64,000 nt of DNA. Origin: Actibacterium ureilyticum. GTDB lineage: Bacteria > Pseudomonadota > Alphaproteobacteria > Rhodobacterales > Rhodobacteraceae. This document shows, piece after piece, positions 9,316-18,866 of this stretch. The notes below the pieces were generated by a model. That model had not been told where the DNA came from, did not search any database, and saw only the letters and a program-made list of their open reading frames with translations. The position numbers were made by a program, and so were the translations under genes. Each line of letters begins with the position of its first letter. Position 1 is the stretch's first letter. The stretch is taken from contig NZ_NSBT01000037.1 of NCBI RefSeq assembly GCF_002285435.1, positions 1,070,313-1,134,312 of the forward strand, in the 5' to 3' direction.

Positions 9316-11208
9316 ATGGCATACAAAGACGTCTATGACAGCTGGAACCAGGACCCCAACGCGTTCTGGATGCAGGCCGCCGAAAGCATCGACTGGGACA
9401 AGAAGCCGTCGAAGGCGCTGTTTGACGAAAATGCCCCGCTTTACGAATGGTTCTCGGACGGGATGGTCAACACCTGCTGGAACGCCGTCGACCGCCATGT
9501 CGAGGCCGGGCGCGGCGAGCAGACGGCGATCATCTATGACAGCCCGATCACCCACACCAAGCGCTCGATCTCGTATGTCGAGCTGCGCAACCGGGTTGCC
9601 CTGCTGGCCGGGGCGCTGCGGGCCAAGGGCGTGGAAAAGGGTGACCGCGTCATCATCTATATGCCGATGATCCCCGAGGCGCTGGAGGCCATGCTGGCCT
9701 GCGCGCGGTTGGGGGCGATCCATTCGGTCGTCTTCGGCGGGTTCGCCGCGCACGAGCTGGCGGTGCGGATCGACGACGCCAAGCCCAAATGCATCATCGC
9801 CGCCTCCTGCGGGTTGGAGCCGGGCCGCGTCGTGCATTACAAGCCGCTGCTGGACGGCGCCATCGACCAGGCCACGCATAAACCCGATTTCTGCGTGATC
9901 TTCCAGCGCGAGCAAGAGGTCGCGCATCTGGAAGAGGGGCGCGATGTGAACTGGCACGGGTTCCAGTATGGCGTCGAACCGGCGGACTGCGTCCCGGTCG
10001 AGGGCAACCACCCGGCCTATATCCTGTATACGTCCGGCACCACCGGCCAGCCCAAGGGCGTGATCCGGCACACCGCCGGGCAGCTGGTCGCGCTGAACTG
10101 GACGATGAAGAATGTCTATAACGTCGATCCGGGCGACGTGTTCTGGGCCGCGTCGGATGTGGGTTGGGTCGTCGGCCACAGCTATATCTGCTATGGCCCG
10201 CTGATCCACGGCAACACGACCATCGTGTTCGAAGGCAAGCCCGTCGGCACCCCCGATGCGGGCACGTTCTGGCGGGTGATTTCCGAACATAACGTCAAAA
10301 GCTTCTTCACCGCCCCCACCGCATTCCGCGCGGTCAAGCGCGACGACCCGACCGGGGAGTTCGTCAAGAAATACGATCTGTCCTGCCTCAAGGCCGTGTT
10401 CCTGGCCGGTGAACGCGCCGACCCCGACACGATCAAATGGGCGCAGGACCAGCTGAACGTGCCGGTGATCGACCACTGGTGGCAGACCGAAACCGGCTGG
10501 GCCATCGCCGCGAACCCGCTGGGGATCGAGGAGCTACCGGTCAAGCTGGGCAGCCCGTCGGTGCCGATGCCGGGCTATGACGTGCGCATCCTGGACGAGG
10601 CCGGGCACGAGGTCGCCGATGGCCAGCTGGGCGCGATCGCGATCAAGCTGCCGCTGCCGCCGGGCACTTTGCCGAACCTGTGGAATGCCGAAGCGCGCTA
10701 CAGGAAATCCTATCTCGATCACTTCCCCGGCTATTACGAGACCGGCGATGCGGGGATGAAGGACGAGGATGGCTATCTGTACATCATGGCGCGCACCGAT
10801 GACGTAATCAACGTGGCGGGCCACCGCCTGTCGACCGGCGCGATGGAAGAGGTCCTGGCCGCCCATCCCGATGTCGCGGAATGCGCGGTGATCGGCGTGG
10901 CGGACAAGCTGAAGGGCCAGATGCCCATGGGGTTCCTGTGCCTGAACACCGGCGCGGATCGCGATCACGGCGATGTGGTCAAGGAATGCGTCAAGCTGGT
11001 GCGCGAGCAGATCGGCCCGGTTGCGGCGTTCAAGCTGGCCACCGTGGTCGACCGCCTGCCCAAGACACGCTCGGGCAAGATCCTGCGCGGCACGATGGTC
11101 AAGATCGCCGATGGCGAAAGCTTCAAGATGCCCGCGACCATCGACGATCCGGACATCCTGGACGAGATCGCGGACGCCCTCAAAGGTCTGGGTTATCCCG
11201 CATCGTGA
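9316..11208 (+). CDS. prpE: Propionyl-CoA synthetase
   Basis: 630 residues. Acetyl-CoA-synthetase-like AMP-forming ligase that activates propionate to propionyl-CoA. The N terminus MAYKDVYDSWNQDP, the ATP motif YTSGTTGQPKG, the adenylation motif HWWQTETGW and the catalytic-lysine region PKTRSGKILRG are all present and in order. The wording fits PrpE rather than Acs. The frame is open further upstream, but the ATG at 9316 follows a strong GGAGGAGG site and matches the family start. The upstream TTTGC array suggests control by a short-chain acyl-CoA regulator. A 9-bp hairpin follows the stop. Confidence 0.95.
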   Translation: MAYKDVYDSWNQDPNAFWMQAAESIDWDKKPSKALFDENAPLYEWFSDGMVNTCWNAVDRHVEAGRGEQTAIIYDSPITHTKRSISYVELRNRVALLAGALRAKGVEKGDRVIIYMPMIPEALEAMLACARLGAIHSVVFGGFAAHELAVRIDDAKPKCIIAASCGLEPGRVVHYKPLLDGAIDQATHKPDFCVIFQREQEVAHLEEGRDVNWHGFQYGVEPADCVPVEGNHPAYILYTSGTTGQPKGVIRHTAGQLVALNWTMKNVYNVDPGDVFWAASDVGWVVGHSYICYGPLIHGNTTIVFEGKPVGTPDAGTFWRVISEHNVKSFFTAPTAFRAVKRDDPTGEFVKKYDLSCLKAVFLAGERADPDTIKWAQDQLNVPVIDHWWQTETGWAIAANPLGIEELPVKLGSPSVPMPGYDVRILDEAGHEVADGQLGAIAIKLPLPPGTLPNLWNAEARYRKSYLDHFPGYYETGDAGMKDEDGYLYIMARTDDVINVAGHRLSTGAMEEVLAAHPDVAECAVIGVADKLKGQMPMGFLCLNTGADRDHGDVVKECVKLVREQIGPVAAFKLATVVDRLPKTRSGKILRGTMVKIADGESFKMPATIDDPDILDEIADALKGLGYPAS

Positions 11209-11215
11209 CGGGGCC

Positions 11216-11238
11216 GCCCGGCCCCCGGCGGGCCGGGC
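11216..11238 (+). terminator. Hairpin after prpE
   Basis: Perfect 9-bp stem GCCCGGCCC / GGGCCGGGC with a 5-base loop, 7 bases after the prpE stop. It is followed by AAAGCTGTTTG, a poor T-tract, so it is only a candidate terminator. Confidence 0.45.
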
Positions 11239-11345
11239 AAAGCTGTTTGTGCGTTGACGGTTTCGGGGTATACACCCCTGACGCAACCGCCAAGTGGGCC
11301 CGATGTATCACTGCACCCTTTCGCATCCGCACGACAGAACGCGCG

Positions 11346-12887
11346 ATGACGCCTGATCCGGTGGCCGCCGTTCCGGAACAGGACGACACGGTTCGACAGC
11401 GCGCCGTGTTGCTGGGGCACGACATCCGCAACACGGTTTCGGACATCACCGCCGGGCTGCAACTGGCCGACCTGACCGGCCTGACTGCAGAGGCGCTGGA
11501 ACAGCTGGAACGGGTGCGCAGCGCCAGCGAGCAGCTGGCCCGGCTCAGCGACGAGATGCTGGCGCTGGTGATCGGCGAGACCGGCCTGGATTCCGGGGCG
11601 CATTCGGTTCTGGCACTGGACGAGACCCTGCACCGGATCGAGGCCCGCTGGTCCGCCAAGGCGCGCGAAAAGGGGCTGCGCTTCGCGTTGCAACCCGATG
11701 TCGACCTGCCCACGCAGATCGGCGGCGATACCGGCGCCATCGAACGCATCCTGAGCAACCTTCTGGGCAACGCGATCAAATACACCGATACCGGCGAGGT
11801 CCGGCTTCAGGTGTCGCTGCGGCCGCGCGAGACCCTGGCCTGGACCGTCCGCGATACCGGCCCGGGGTTCAGCGACGGGGCGCTGGCGCGGCTGTTCGAC
11901 CTGCACGGCCGCACGCCCGAAAACGACAAGCCGGGCACCGGGCTGGGCCTGCGGATCGTGCATGACCTGGCCAAGCAGATCGGCGCAACGATGGAGGTCG
12001 GCAATCACCCCGATGGCGGCGCCGAGGTGACGGTTCTGATGCCGCGCGCCACCTGGGCGCCGGGTGTCGCCCTGCCCTCGGCGACCGAGGGGCTGCCGGA
12101 CCTGACCGGGCAAACCGTCCTGGTTGCCGAAGACAACGCCACCAACCGGCTGCTGATCTGCCAGATGCTGGATACGCTGGGTGCCGATTACCTGACGGCG
12201 GCGGATGGGCAGGCCGCGCTGACGATGCTGCACGAAACCAGCGCCGATCTGGCGCTGATCGATATCGAAATGCCCCGCCTGTCAGGGCTGGACCTGATCC
12301 GCACCCTGCGACAGACCGATTGCCCGCGGTCACAGGACCTGCCGATCCTGGCTGTCACCGCCTATGTGCTGAGCGGCAACCGCGCCGAGATCTATGACGC
12401 CGGCGCCGATGGCATCCTGGCCAAGCCGATCCTGAGCCTGGAAGGTTTCGGCGCCGCCATCGCCACCGTGCTGACCCGGCGCGGGGTCTATCCGGCCACC
12501 GACCGCGCGATCCCGGCCCGCGAGGAACCGCCGCTGGACAGTCTTCAACTGGACCGTCTGCTGGCGCTGTCCGGCGCCGATCGCGGGGCCGAGCTGTTGC
12601 GGCGGCTGCACAGCGATTTCACCACCGTGCAACAGGGCATCGCCCAGGGCATCCGCGACAGCGACCACGCGCTGGTGCGCGGCCAGACCCATGTGCTGAT
12701 CTCGCTGGCCGGGGCGGTCGGGGCGACCGGCCTGCAACAACAGGCCGAAGAGATGAACGCCGCCGCCCATCACAAGGACAACCCGGCGCTGCTGGATCTG
12801 GCGCCGGACCTGCTGCGCCGCCTTGGTGCGCTGATTGACCGGATCTCGGGCGAACAGGCCGACCGGTTCGGCGGGGCGGACGCATGA
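11346..12887 (+). CDS. Sensorless hybrid histidine kinase with HPt-like end
   Basis: 513 residues. Predicted soluble phosphorelay protein. The H-box LLGHDIRNT (His25) comes almost at the N terminus, leaving no room for a sensor or membrane domain. The ATPase domain follows with NLLGNAIKYT (N box), DTGPGF (G1) and GTGLGLRIV (G2). A receiver domain (about 255-375) starts at VLVAEDNATN and has the phospho-acceptor Asp306 in LIDIEMPRLSG. The C terminus (about 400-513) looks like an HPt helix bundle with His449 in RGQTHVLISLAGAVGA. It overlaps the next gene, a response regulator, by 4 bases (ATGA), so the pair is translationally coupled. The input presumably comes from a partner protein; the signal is unknown. 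The start is the ATG best placed before the H-box, but no strong ribosome-binding site is visible. Confidence 0.88.
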   Translation: MTPDPVAAVPEQDDTVRQRAVLLGHDIRNTVSDITAGLQLADLTGLTAEALEQLERVRSASEQLARLSDEMLALVIGETGLDSGAHSVLALDETLHRIEARWSAKAREKGLRFALQPDVDLPTQIGGDTGAIERILSNLLGNAIKYTDTGEVRLQVSLRPRETLAWTVRDTGPGFSDGALARLFDLHGRTPENDKPGTGLGLRIVHDLAKQIGATMEVGNHPDGGAEVTVLMPRATWAPGVALPSATEGLPDLTGQTVLVAEDNATNRLLICQMLDTLGADYLTAADGQAALTMLHETSADLALIDIEMPRLSGLDLIRTLRQTDCPRSQDLPILAVTAYVLSGNRAEIYDAGADGILAKPILSLEGFGAAIATVLTRRGVYPATDRAIPAREEPPLDSLQLDRLLALSGADRGAELLRRLHSDFTTVQQGIAQGIRDSDHALVRGQTHVLISLAGAVGATGLQQQAEEMNAAAHHKDNPALLDLAPDLLRRLGALIDRISGEQADRFGGADA

Positions 12888-14269
12888 AACCTCTGCTGCT
12901 GGTCGAGGATACACCATCCTTGCAGATGGTTTACGAAACCGTCCTGACGGGGGCCGGGCACGCGGTCCGGGTGGCGGCAAACGCCGCCGACGGGCTGTCG
13001 AAGTTTGCCGACATCCTGCCCGATGTGGTGCTGCTGGACCTGATGCTGCCCGACCGGAACGGTCTGGACCTGATGCAGGACATGCTGCGCCTGAAGCCCG
13101 AGACCAACATCATCGTCGTCACCGCCAATGGCTCGATCAACCGCGCGGTCGAGGCGATGCGGCGCGGTGCCTATGAGTTCCTGCTGAAGCCTTTCAACGA
13201 ACAGCGGCTGCTGAATGCCGTCGACAACGCGCTGAGCGACATGCGCCCCGTGCGCCGCGGCACGCCCGAGGCGATCGACACCGCGGCCTTCAGCGAATTC
13301 GTCGGCGACTCGGCCGTCATGGCCGAGGTCTATTCCCGGATCCAGTCGGTGGGCCGGTCGATGGCGTCGGTGTTCATCTTCGGCGAAAGCGGCACGGGCA
13401 AGGAGATCTGCGCCCAGGCGGTGCACAAGGTCTCGCACCGGGCCAGCGGACCCTTCGTGCCGCTGAATTGCGGCGCCATCCCCGCCGATCTGCTGGAATC
13501 CGAGGTGTTCGGCCACCTCAAGGGGTCGTTCACCGGGGCGATCTCGGACAAGCCCGGCGCGGCGGCGGTGGCCGATGGCGGCACGCTGTTCCTGGACGAG
13601 ATCTGCGAGATGGATCTGAACCTGCAGACCAAGCTGCTGCGGTTCCTGCAGACGTCGACGATACAGCCGGTGGGCGCGGCGCATCCGCGCAAGGTCAATG
13701 TGCGGATCATCTGCGCCACAAACCGCGACCCGATGGAGGAAGTCCGGCGCGGCCGGTTCCGCGAGGATCTGTATTACCGCCTGTATGTGGTGCCGATCCA
13801 CCTGCCGCCGCTGCGTGACCGGGGCGATGACATCGTGCAGATCGCCCGCGCCGCCCTGGCGCGCTATTCGCAGGAAGAGGGGCGCGATTTCAGCGATCTG
13901 AGCGCGGATGTGCGGGCGCTGTTCCTGAAACTGCCCTGGCCCGGCAATGTGCGCCAGCTGCTGAATGTGCTGCGCAATGTGGTCGTGCTGAACGAGGGGC
14001 CGCTGGTCACGCTGGACATGCTGCCGATCGAGCTGCACCACGCGCTGGAACAGTATAACGACGCCCCCAACGGCCCCGCCCCCGCCGGCAAGCCGCATGT
14101 CACGCTGGACGGGCTGGTGGGCAAGACCCTGGCCGAGATCGAACAACTGGTGATCGAGGAAACCATCGCCCGCCACGGCGGTTCGATCCCCAAGGCCGCG
14201 CGGGTGCTGGATGTGTCGCCGTCGACCCTGTATCGCAAGCGCGAAAACTGGGGCGGCGGCAACCGCTGA
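12884..14269 (+). CDS. Sigma54-type (NtrC/LuxO-like) response regulator
   Basis: 461 residues. The receiver domain (about 1-120) has the phospho-site in [13 protein letters not shown]. The AAA+ central domain (about 145-385) has Walker [10 protein letters not shown] and Walker [10 protein letters not shown], and the sigma54-contact loop reads GSFTGA instead of the usual GAFTGA. A C-terminal Fis-type helix-turn-helix (about 420-461) contains [20 protein letters not shown]. The receiver wording resembles LuxO/QseF regulators. It is coupled by an ATGA overlap to the hybrid kinase just upstream, its likely phospho-donor. It should activate sigma54 promoters; targets are unknown and I saw no clear -24/-12 promoter nearby. 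Confidence 0.93.
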   Translation: MKPLLLVEDTPSLQMVYETVLTGAGHAVRVAANAADGLSKFADILPDVVLLDLMLPDRNGLDLMQDMLRLKPETNIIVVTANGSINRAVEAMRRGAYEFLLKPFNEQRLLNAVDNALSDMRPVRRGTPEAIDTAAFSEFVGDSAVMAEVYSRIQSVGRSMASVFIFGESGTGKEICAQAVHKVSHRASGPFVPLNCGAIPADLLESEVFGHLKGSFTGAISDKPGAAAVADGGTLFLDEICEMDLNLQTKLLRFLQTSTIQPVGAAHPRKVNVRIICATNRDPMEEVRRGRFREDLYYRLYVVPIHLPPLRDRGDDIVQIARAALARYSQEEGRDFSDLSADVRALFLKLPWPGNVRQLLNVLRNVVVLNEGPLVTLDMLPIELHHALEQYNDAPNGPAPAGKPHVTLDGLVGKTLAEIEQLVIEETIARHGGSIPKAARVLDVSPSTLYRKRENWGGGNR

Positions 14270-14272
14270 GGC

Positions 14273-15040
14273 TCAGACGAACTGTTCGCGGATCAGCCGT
14301 TCTTCCAGACCGTGGCCGGGATCGAACAGGATGCGGTGGCGGATCGTCGGCTCGCTGCGGATCTCGACCGAAACGACATTGCCCGCGCTGCGGCTGTCGG
14401 CATCGGCCATGACCGGGCGCTTCTTCGATTGCAGCACATCGAACCGCACCTCGGCCCCGGCGGGCAGCAGCGCACCGCGCCAGCGGCGGGGCCGGAACGC
14501 AGACATCGCCGTCAGCGCCAGCACATCCGACCCGATGGGCAGGATCGGCCCATGCGCGGAATAGTTATAGGCGGTCGATCCCGCGGGCGTCGACACCAGC
14601 GCGCCATCGCAGACCAGCTCGTCCAGACGCACCTTGCCGTCGATGGAAATGCGCAGCTTGGCGGCCTGTGGCCCCGCGCGCAGCAGAGAGACCTCGTTGA
14701 TCGCCAGCGCCTCGTGCACCTTTCCGTCCGCGCTGATCGCGCGCATCTTCAGCGGATTGATGACCTCTTCCTCGGCATCGGCCAGACGCTCCATCAGCCC
14801 CGGCTCGTGATATTCGTTCATCAGAAAGCCGATGGTGCCGCAATTCATGCCATAGACCGGGGTATCCAGATGCTGCGTCCCATGCAGGGTCTGCAACATG
14901 AACCCGTCACCGCCCAGCGCCACGATGATATCGGCCGCTTCGGGATCGACGCTGCCATATTGCGCCGACAGATGGCGCTGTGCCTCCAGCGCGATCGCGG
15001 TGTCGCTGGCCATGAAAGCGATCTTGGGCTGTTCCGACAT
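14273..15040 (-). CDS. nadK: NAD kinase
   Basis: 255 residues, the compact form usual in alphaproteobacteria. Phosphorylates NAD+ to NADP+. The GGDGFML motif (GGDG of the kinase) is near residue 45, [11 protein letters not shown] follows, and the substrate-binding NEVSLLR and [12 protein letters not shown] regions are present. The ATG at 15040 is preferred; a GTG codon directly before it is also in frame. It converges on the response-regulator gene with only 3 bases between the stop codons. Confidence 0.94.
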   Translation of the reverse strand: MSEQPKIAFMASDTAIALEAQRHLSAQYGSVDPEAADIIVALGGDGFMLQTLHGTQHLDTPVYGMNCGTIGFLMNEYHEPGLMERLADAEEEVINPLKMRAISADGKVHEALAINEVSLLRAGPQAAKLRISIDGKVRLDELVCDGALVSTPAGSTAYNYSAHGPILPIGSDVLALTAMSAFRPRRWRGALLPAGAEVRFDVLQSKKRPVMADADSRSAGNVVSVEIRSEPTIRHRILFDPGHGLEERLIREQFV

Positions 15041-15209
15041 CACCGTCCCCCTGGTTTCCTAAAGTCATCGCGCGCGCCGAAACGAAACACAAGGCCCAGA
15101 TCGTGACGCAGCAAGCGGTCGCAGCGCCGTTTTCCGGGTTTTTGCCAAGCACAACTTGGGCTACATACCCCCCATCCGGCCCCGCAGCCGTGTCCATAGG
15201 AGACGCATC

Positions 15210-16505
15210 ATGAACGCAGAACACCGCGACAGCGGCTTTTTCACCGAAGACCTGACCAGCCGAGACCCCGAAATCGCCAAGGCCATCGGCCTGGAGCTGG
15301 GTCGTCAGCGCGACGAGATCGAGCTGATCGCAAGCGAGAACATCGTATCCGCGGCCGTGATGCAGGCGCAGGGCTCGGTCATGACCAACAAATACGCCGA
15401 AGGCTATCCCGGCCGCCGCTATTACGGCGGGTGCCAATATGTGGACATCGCCGAAAACCTGGCGATCGACCGCGCGAAAGAGCTGTTCGGCTGCGGCTTT
15501 GCCAATGTGCAGCCCAATTCGGGCAGCCAGGCCAACCAGGGCGTTTTCACCGCGCTGCTGCAGCCGGGCGACGCGATCCTGGGCATGTCGCTGGATGCCG
15601 GCGGCCACCTGACCCACGGCGCCAAGCCGAACCAGTCGGGCAAGTGGTTCAAGGCGATCCAGTACGGCGTGCGCAAGCAGGACAGCCTGCTGGATTACGA
15701 CCAGGTTGCCGAACTGGCAAAGGAACATCAGCCGAAGCTGATCATCGCCGGCGGTTCGGCCATCCCGCGCCAGATCGATTTCGCCAAGTTCCGCGAGATT
15801 GCCGACAGCGTCGGCGCCTATCTGATGGTCGACATGGCGCATTTCGCCGGTCTGGTTGCGGCGGGCGAGCACCCCTCGCCCTTCCCCTATGCCGATGTGG
15901 CGACCACGACCACGCACAAGACCCTGCGCGGCCCGCGTGGCGGCATGATCCTGACCAATAACGAAGAGATCGCGAAAAAGGTCAATTCGGCCATCTTCCC
16001 CGGCATTCAGGGCGGCCCCCTGATGCATGTGATCGCAGCCAAGGCCGTGGCCTTTGGCGAGGCGCTGCGGCCCGAGTTCAAGATCTATCAGCAGCAGGTG
16101 CGCGCCAATGCCGTGGCGCTGGCCGATCAGCTGATGAAGGGCGGGCTGGACATCGTGACCGGCGGCACCGACACCCATGTGATGCTGGTCGACCTGCGTC
16201 CCAAGGGGGTGAAGGGCAACGCGACCGAAAAGGCGCTGGGCCGCGCGCATATCACCTGTAACAAGAACGGCATCCCCTTCGATCCCGAAAAGCCGATGGT
16301 CACCAGCGGCATCCGCCTGGGCACGCCCGCGGGCACCACGCGCGGTTTCGGCGAGCCGGAATTCCGCCAGATCGCCGACTGGATCGTCGAAGTGGTCGAC
16401 GGGCTGGCCGCCAATGGCGAGGATGAGAACGGCGCGGTCGAGGACAAGGTGAAGGCCGAGGTTGCGGCGCTGTGCGCCCGGTTCCCGCTTTATCCCAACC
16501 TGTAA
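15210..16505 (+). CDS. glyA: Serine hydroxymethyltransferase
   Basis: 431 residues. PLP enzyme interconverting serine and glycine with tetrahydrofolate, the main source of one-carbon units. [11 protein letters not shown] and [15 protein letters not shown] are family signatures, and the PLP lysine is Lys237 in [14 protein letters not shown]. The start ATG is 8 bases after a TAGGAG ribosome-binding site; frame openness further upstream is not used. A strong Rho-independent terminator follows the gene, so it is probably monocistronic. Confidence 0.97.
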   Translation: MNAEHRDSGFFTEDLTSRDPEIAKAIGLELGRQRDEIELIASENIVSAAVMQAQGSVMTNKYAEGYPGRRYYGGCQYVDIAENLAIDRAKELFGCGFANVQPNSGSQANQGVFTALLQPGDAILGMSLDAGGHLTHGAKPNQSGKWFKAIQYGVRKQDSLLDYDQVAELAKEHQPKLIIAGGSAIPRQIDFAKFREIADSVGAYLMVDMAHFAGLVAAGEHPSPFPYADVATTTTHKTLRGPRGGMILTNNEEIAKKVNSAIFPGIQGGPLMHVIAAKAVAFGEALRPEFKIYQQQVRANAVALADQLMKGGLDIVTGGTDTHVMLVDLRPKGVKGNATEKALGRAHITCNKNGIPFDPEKPMVTSGIRLGTPAGTTRGFGEPEFRQIADWIVEVVDGLAANGEDENGAVEDKVKAEVAALCARFPLYPNL

Positions 16506-16527
16506 GCCACAGACCGGATGAAACGAC

Positions 16528-16554
16528 AACGGCGCCCCGAACGGGCGCCGTTTT
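16528..16554 (+). terminator. glyA Rho-independent terminator
   Basis: Perfect 10-bp stem AACGGCGCCC / GGGCGCCGTT, 5-base loop, running into TTTT. It begins 22 bases after the glyA stop. Confidence 0.85.
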
Positions 16555-16647
16555 GCTGTTCGGGCCGCTCCCGCCCCGGTGCGGCGCATCGCAGATGCGC
16601 GCTACCGCGTTGGGCCGGGCACCGCGCGATGCGCGGTGCGGTTACAC

Positions 16648-17019
16648 CTAGACCAGCCCGCGCCAGACCAGAACCGCGATCAGCAGCGCGAAAGCCGCGA
16701 TCAGGTTGAAGGACAGCCCCCCCAACAGGCCCAGAACGGCCCCCTTGCGGCGGTCGGCCCGGTCGATGGTTTTCAGATAGGCCAGCACGCGCCGTTCGGC
16801 GGCCTCGATCCGGGGCATGTCGATTTGCCGCGCCAGGCGCGGGTTGTCGGCCATCGACTTGGCATCCAGGATCCGGCGGATATCCTTGCGCACATGACCG
16901 GGCAACAGCCGCCCCGCGCGGCGCAGCTTTTGCGCCAGATCGCGGCCGCCAACGCCCAGGCGCGACTCGATCTCTGCGGCGACCCTGTCTGACAGTTGCT
17001 GAACCGGAAATTCCGACAT
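16648..17019 (-). CDS. Hypothetical protein with C-terminal membrane anchor
   Basis: 123 residues, not a family I can name. The first 90 residues are polar and mostly helical with many Arg/Lys/Asp. Residues about 95-120 form one hydrophobic segment (LLGGLSFNLIAAFALLIAVL), so it is probably a tail-anchored inner-membrane protein facing the cytoplasm. The start at 17019 is supported by TGGAG 8 bases upstream. It is divergent from the neighbouring hydrolase gene with a 93-base gap, which must hold both promoters. Confidence 0.75.
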   Translation of the reverse strand: MSEFPVQQLSDRVAAEIESRLGVGGRDLAQKLRRAGRLLPGHVRKDIRRILDAKSMADNPRLARQIDMPRIEAAERRVLAYLKTIDRADRRKGAVLGLLGGLSFNLIAAFALLIAVLVWRGLV

Positions 17020-17112
17020 GAAACGCTCCACCAATCGCCTTCGTTTACCCGCTGGATACGGGGCCTTCAACCGGGCTGGTCGCGGCCCCGACAACGCGGT
17101 AAGGACAGAGGC

Positions 17113-17889
17113 ATGTTGAACACGATCCTGCACGGCACACCGACCGACCGACCGCCTCTTTTGATCGCGCATGGCCTTTACGGGTCGGGCCGCAACTGGG
17201 GCGTGATCGCCAAACGCCTGTCCGACCAGCGGCAGGTTATCGCGGTCGACATGCGCAACCACGGGGAAAGTCCGTGGTTCGACAGCCATACCTATCCCGA
17301 AATGGCCGACGACCTGGCCGAGGTGATCGCCGCCCATGGGGGCCATGCCGATGTGCTGGGCCATTCGATGGGGGGCAAGACGGCGATGATGCTGGCGTTG
17401 CGGCATCCCGACCTGGTCGATCGCCTGATCGTCGCCGATGTGGCGCCGGTCTCCTATGACCACGATCAGATGCAGTTCATCACCGCGATGCGCGGCTTGG
17501 ACCTGTCGGCCGTCACAACCCGCTCAGACGCGGCGCGCGCGATGGAGGCAACGGTCGACGACCCCACGGTGCGGTCTTTTCTGTTGCAGTCGCTGGATCT
17601 GAAGAACAAGCGTTGGCGCCTGAACCTGGATGTGCTGGAACGCGACATGCCACAAATCCTGTCCTGGCCAGAGACCACGGCAGAGTTCCAGAACCCCACC
17701 CTGTTTCTATCGGGCGCGGCCTCGCACTACGTCCTGCCGGACTATCGCCCGCAGATCCGCGCGCTGTTCCCCAAGGCGCGGTTTGCCCGCATTCCCGACG
17801 CGGGCCATTGGCTGCATGCCGAAAAGCCCCGCGCGTTCGAGGATACGGTGCGCGCGTTTCTGACGCGCGAGGGACGGGTTCAGTCCTGA
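17113..17889 (+). CDS. Alpha/beta hydrolase, YbfF-like esterase
   Basis: 258 residues. The alpha/beta-hydrolase fold is shown by the oxyanion region LIAHGLYGSGRNWG, VIAVDMRNHGESPW, the nucleophile elbow LGHSMGGKTAMM (Ser of GHSMG) and the catalytic histidine in DAGHWLHAEKP. This layout matches the YbfF/ABHD11-type small-acyl esterases. The substrate is unknown. The ATG at 17113 gives the standard N terminus. The 3' end overlaps the convergent downstream gene by 10 bases. Confidence 0.87.
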   Translation: MLNTILHGTPTDRPPLLIAHGLYGSGRNWGVIAKRLSDQRQVIAVDMRNHGESPWFDSHTYPEMADDLAEVIAAHGGHADVLGHSMGGKTAMMLALRHPDLVDRLIVADVAPVSYDHDQMQFITAMRGLDLSAVTTRSDAARAMEATVDDPTVRSFLLQSLDLKNKRWRLNLDVLERDMPQILSWPETTAEFQNPTLFLSGAASHYVLPDYRPQIRALFPKARFARIPDAGHWLHAEKPRAFEDTVRAFLTREGRVQS

Positions 17890-18287
17890 GGGCCGCTGTC
17901 GGCGCCCCGCAGCACGGTCAGGGCCACCGCGATCACAACCGGCACCAGCGCCCCGATTGCGAACCACGCATGCAGCGTTTCGACATGCGGCAACCGGACG
18001 CCCCAGGCCAGCGCGCCCACGACCGTGGTCAGCAGCAACAGGATGTATGACAGCCGCACCGTCATGCCGCGCATCCCGGGCCGACCGGAACGGCACAGCC
18101 GCGCCACCGCCAGCAGCAGGATCACGGGAAAGGACAGCCCGACCAGAAGATGGATGGCCTGCGCCGATCCCGGGCCCGGTTCGCGCGCGGACCACGCCGC
18201 GCCCGAAGCCCAAAGGATACCGAGCATCGCAAGCAACAGGCCATTCAGCACATAAAACAATTTGCGGTTCGACACAGCGCTTTCCAT
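17880..18287 (-). CDS. Four-helix membrane protein, possible cytochrome b561-like
   Basis: 135 residues with four predicted membrane segments (about 8-28, 42-62, 72-93, 105-128). Histidines sit in or near the second and fourth helices (QAIHLLVGL, ETLHAWFAIG), which would fit a small b561-type haem protein, but the usual four haem ligands are not all evident, so this is only a suggestion. The ATG at 18287 has GGGG just before it; in-frame codons further upstream would add a cysteine-rich polar tail that looks non-coding. Convergent with the hydrolase, overlapping it by 10 bases. Confidence 0.65.
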   Translation of the reverse strand: MESAVSNRKLFYVLNGLLLAMLGILWASGAAWSAREPGPGSAQAIHLLVGLSFPVILLLAVARLCRSGRPGMRGMTVRLSYILLLLTTVVGALAWGVRLPHVETLHAWFAIGALVPVVIAVALTVLRGADSGPQD

Positions 18288-18363
18288 CCCCGAGCAGCCC
18301 ATGCAACGGGCCATACATGCCGTCAGAAAACGGAAAGGAACAGTGGCCAAAAAGGTCAGGTTT

Positions 18364-18382
18364 CCTGCCAGACAAAGGCAGG
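18364..18382 (-). terminator. Hairpin after the small membrane protein gene
   Basis: CCTGCC-N7-GGCAGG, a 6-bp stem directly after the stop codon of the minus-strand gene at 18384-18578. On the minus strand a TTTTT tract follows about 15 bases later, too far for a classic terminator. Confidence 0.35.
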
Positions 18383-18383
18383 T

Positions 18384-18578
18384 CTAACCGCTTTTGCGTG
18401 CGCCGTACAGTATCCTTGCCACCGTCCAGCTGGCCGGAAGCGCCAGCACGAAGCCAATCGCCGCCGCCAGCAGGATCGGCTTGAGCGTTCCATAACCGGC
18501 GACCAGCACCACGATGATGGCGGTGCCCATCAATGTGGGTGAAATGAGCGAGAACAGAAGCATTGCCAGGCGGGTCAT
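18384..18578 (-). CDS. Small two-helix membrane protein ('CTP synthetase' mislabel family)
   Basis: 64 residues made almost entirely of two hydrophobic helices (about 5-30 and 34-58). The ATG at 18578 follows GGAGAG. Its wording (MTRLAMLLFSLISPTLMGT) matches a short Rhodobacterales protein that databases commonly call 'CTP synthetase'. That name cannot be right for a 64-residue membrane protein, and the true CTP synthase (pyrG) is elsewhere in this window. Function is unknown. Confidence 0.7.
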   Translation of the reverse strand: MTRLAMLLFSLISPTLMGTAIIVVLVAGYGTLKPILLAAAIGFVLALPASWTVARILYGARKSG

Positions 18579-18866
18579 ATTATCTCTCCAGACAGGCGCG
18601 CGCCTGTGACCGGATAAAGGGTTCGCACCTGTTCGGCCTTGATTTAGCGCAATGTTGGCCGGGATCGCCGCCACAGCATGCAGATTGCGCGGTTTTGCTG
18701 AAAATCCCGCCAGCGGGGCCGCCAGACCGGCATTTTGGCGTGGCATCGCAGAATCTTATACCCAACTTCGCAGGTGCAGCAAAAAAAGGGAAAGTTGCCC
18801 CTACGGCGGATTACAGCCGAAAAAAGCCAACAGACTTATCCACAGGGACCATGGCGCCCCTGAGGA
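18579..18866. other. Non-coding gap with a perfect DnaA box
   Basis: 288 bases with no convincing gene. It contains the upstream region of the 64-residue membrane protein, several A-rich runs (18779-18787, 18820-18826) and one perfect consensus DnaA box TTATCCACA at 18836-18844. I see no further DnaA boxes and no AT-rich unwinding element, so it is not an origin by itself. Confidence 0.5.

Noticed and set aside
6226-10476. Open frame of about 1,400 codons on the minus strand across maeB and prpE
   Set aside because: It is antisense to two certain genes, has no family resemblance, and reads like the His/Gln/Arg/Asp-rich complement of GC-rich codons. It is a codon-usage shadow.
18579-18866. 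Replication origin
   Set aside because: Only one DnaA box, no box cluster and no AT-rich unwinding region; neighbouring genes are not typical oriC markers.
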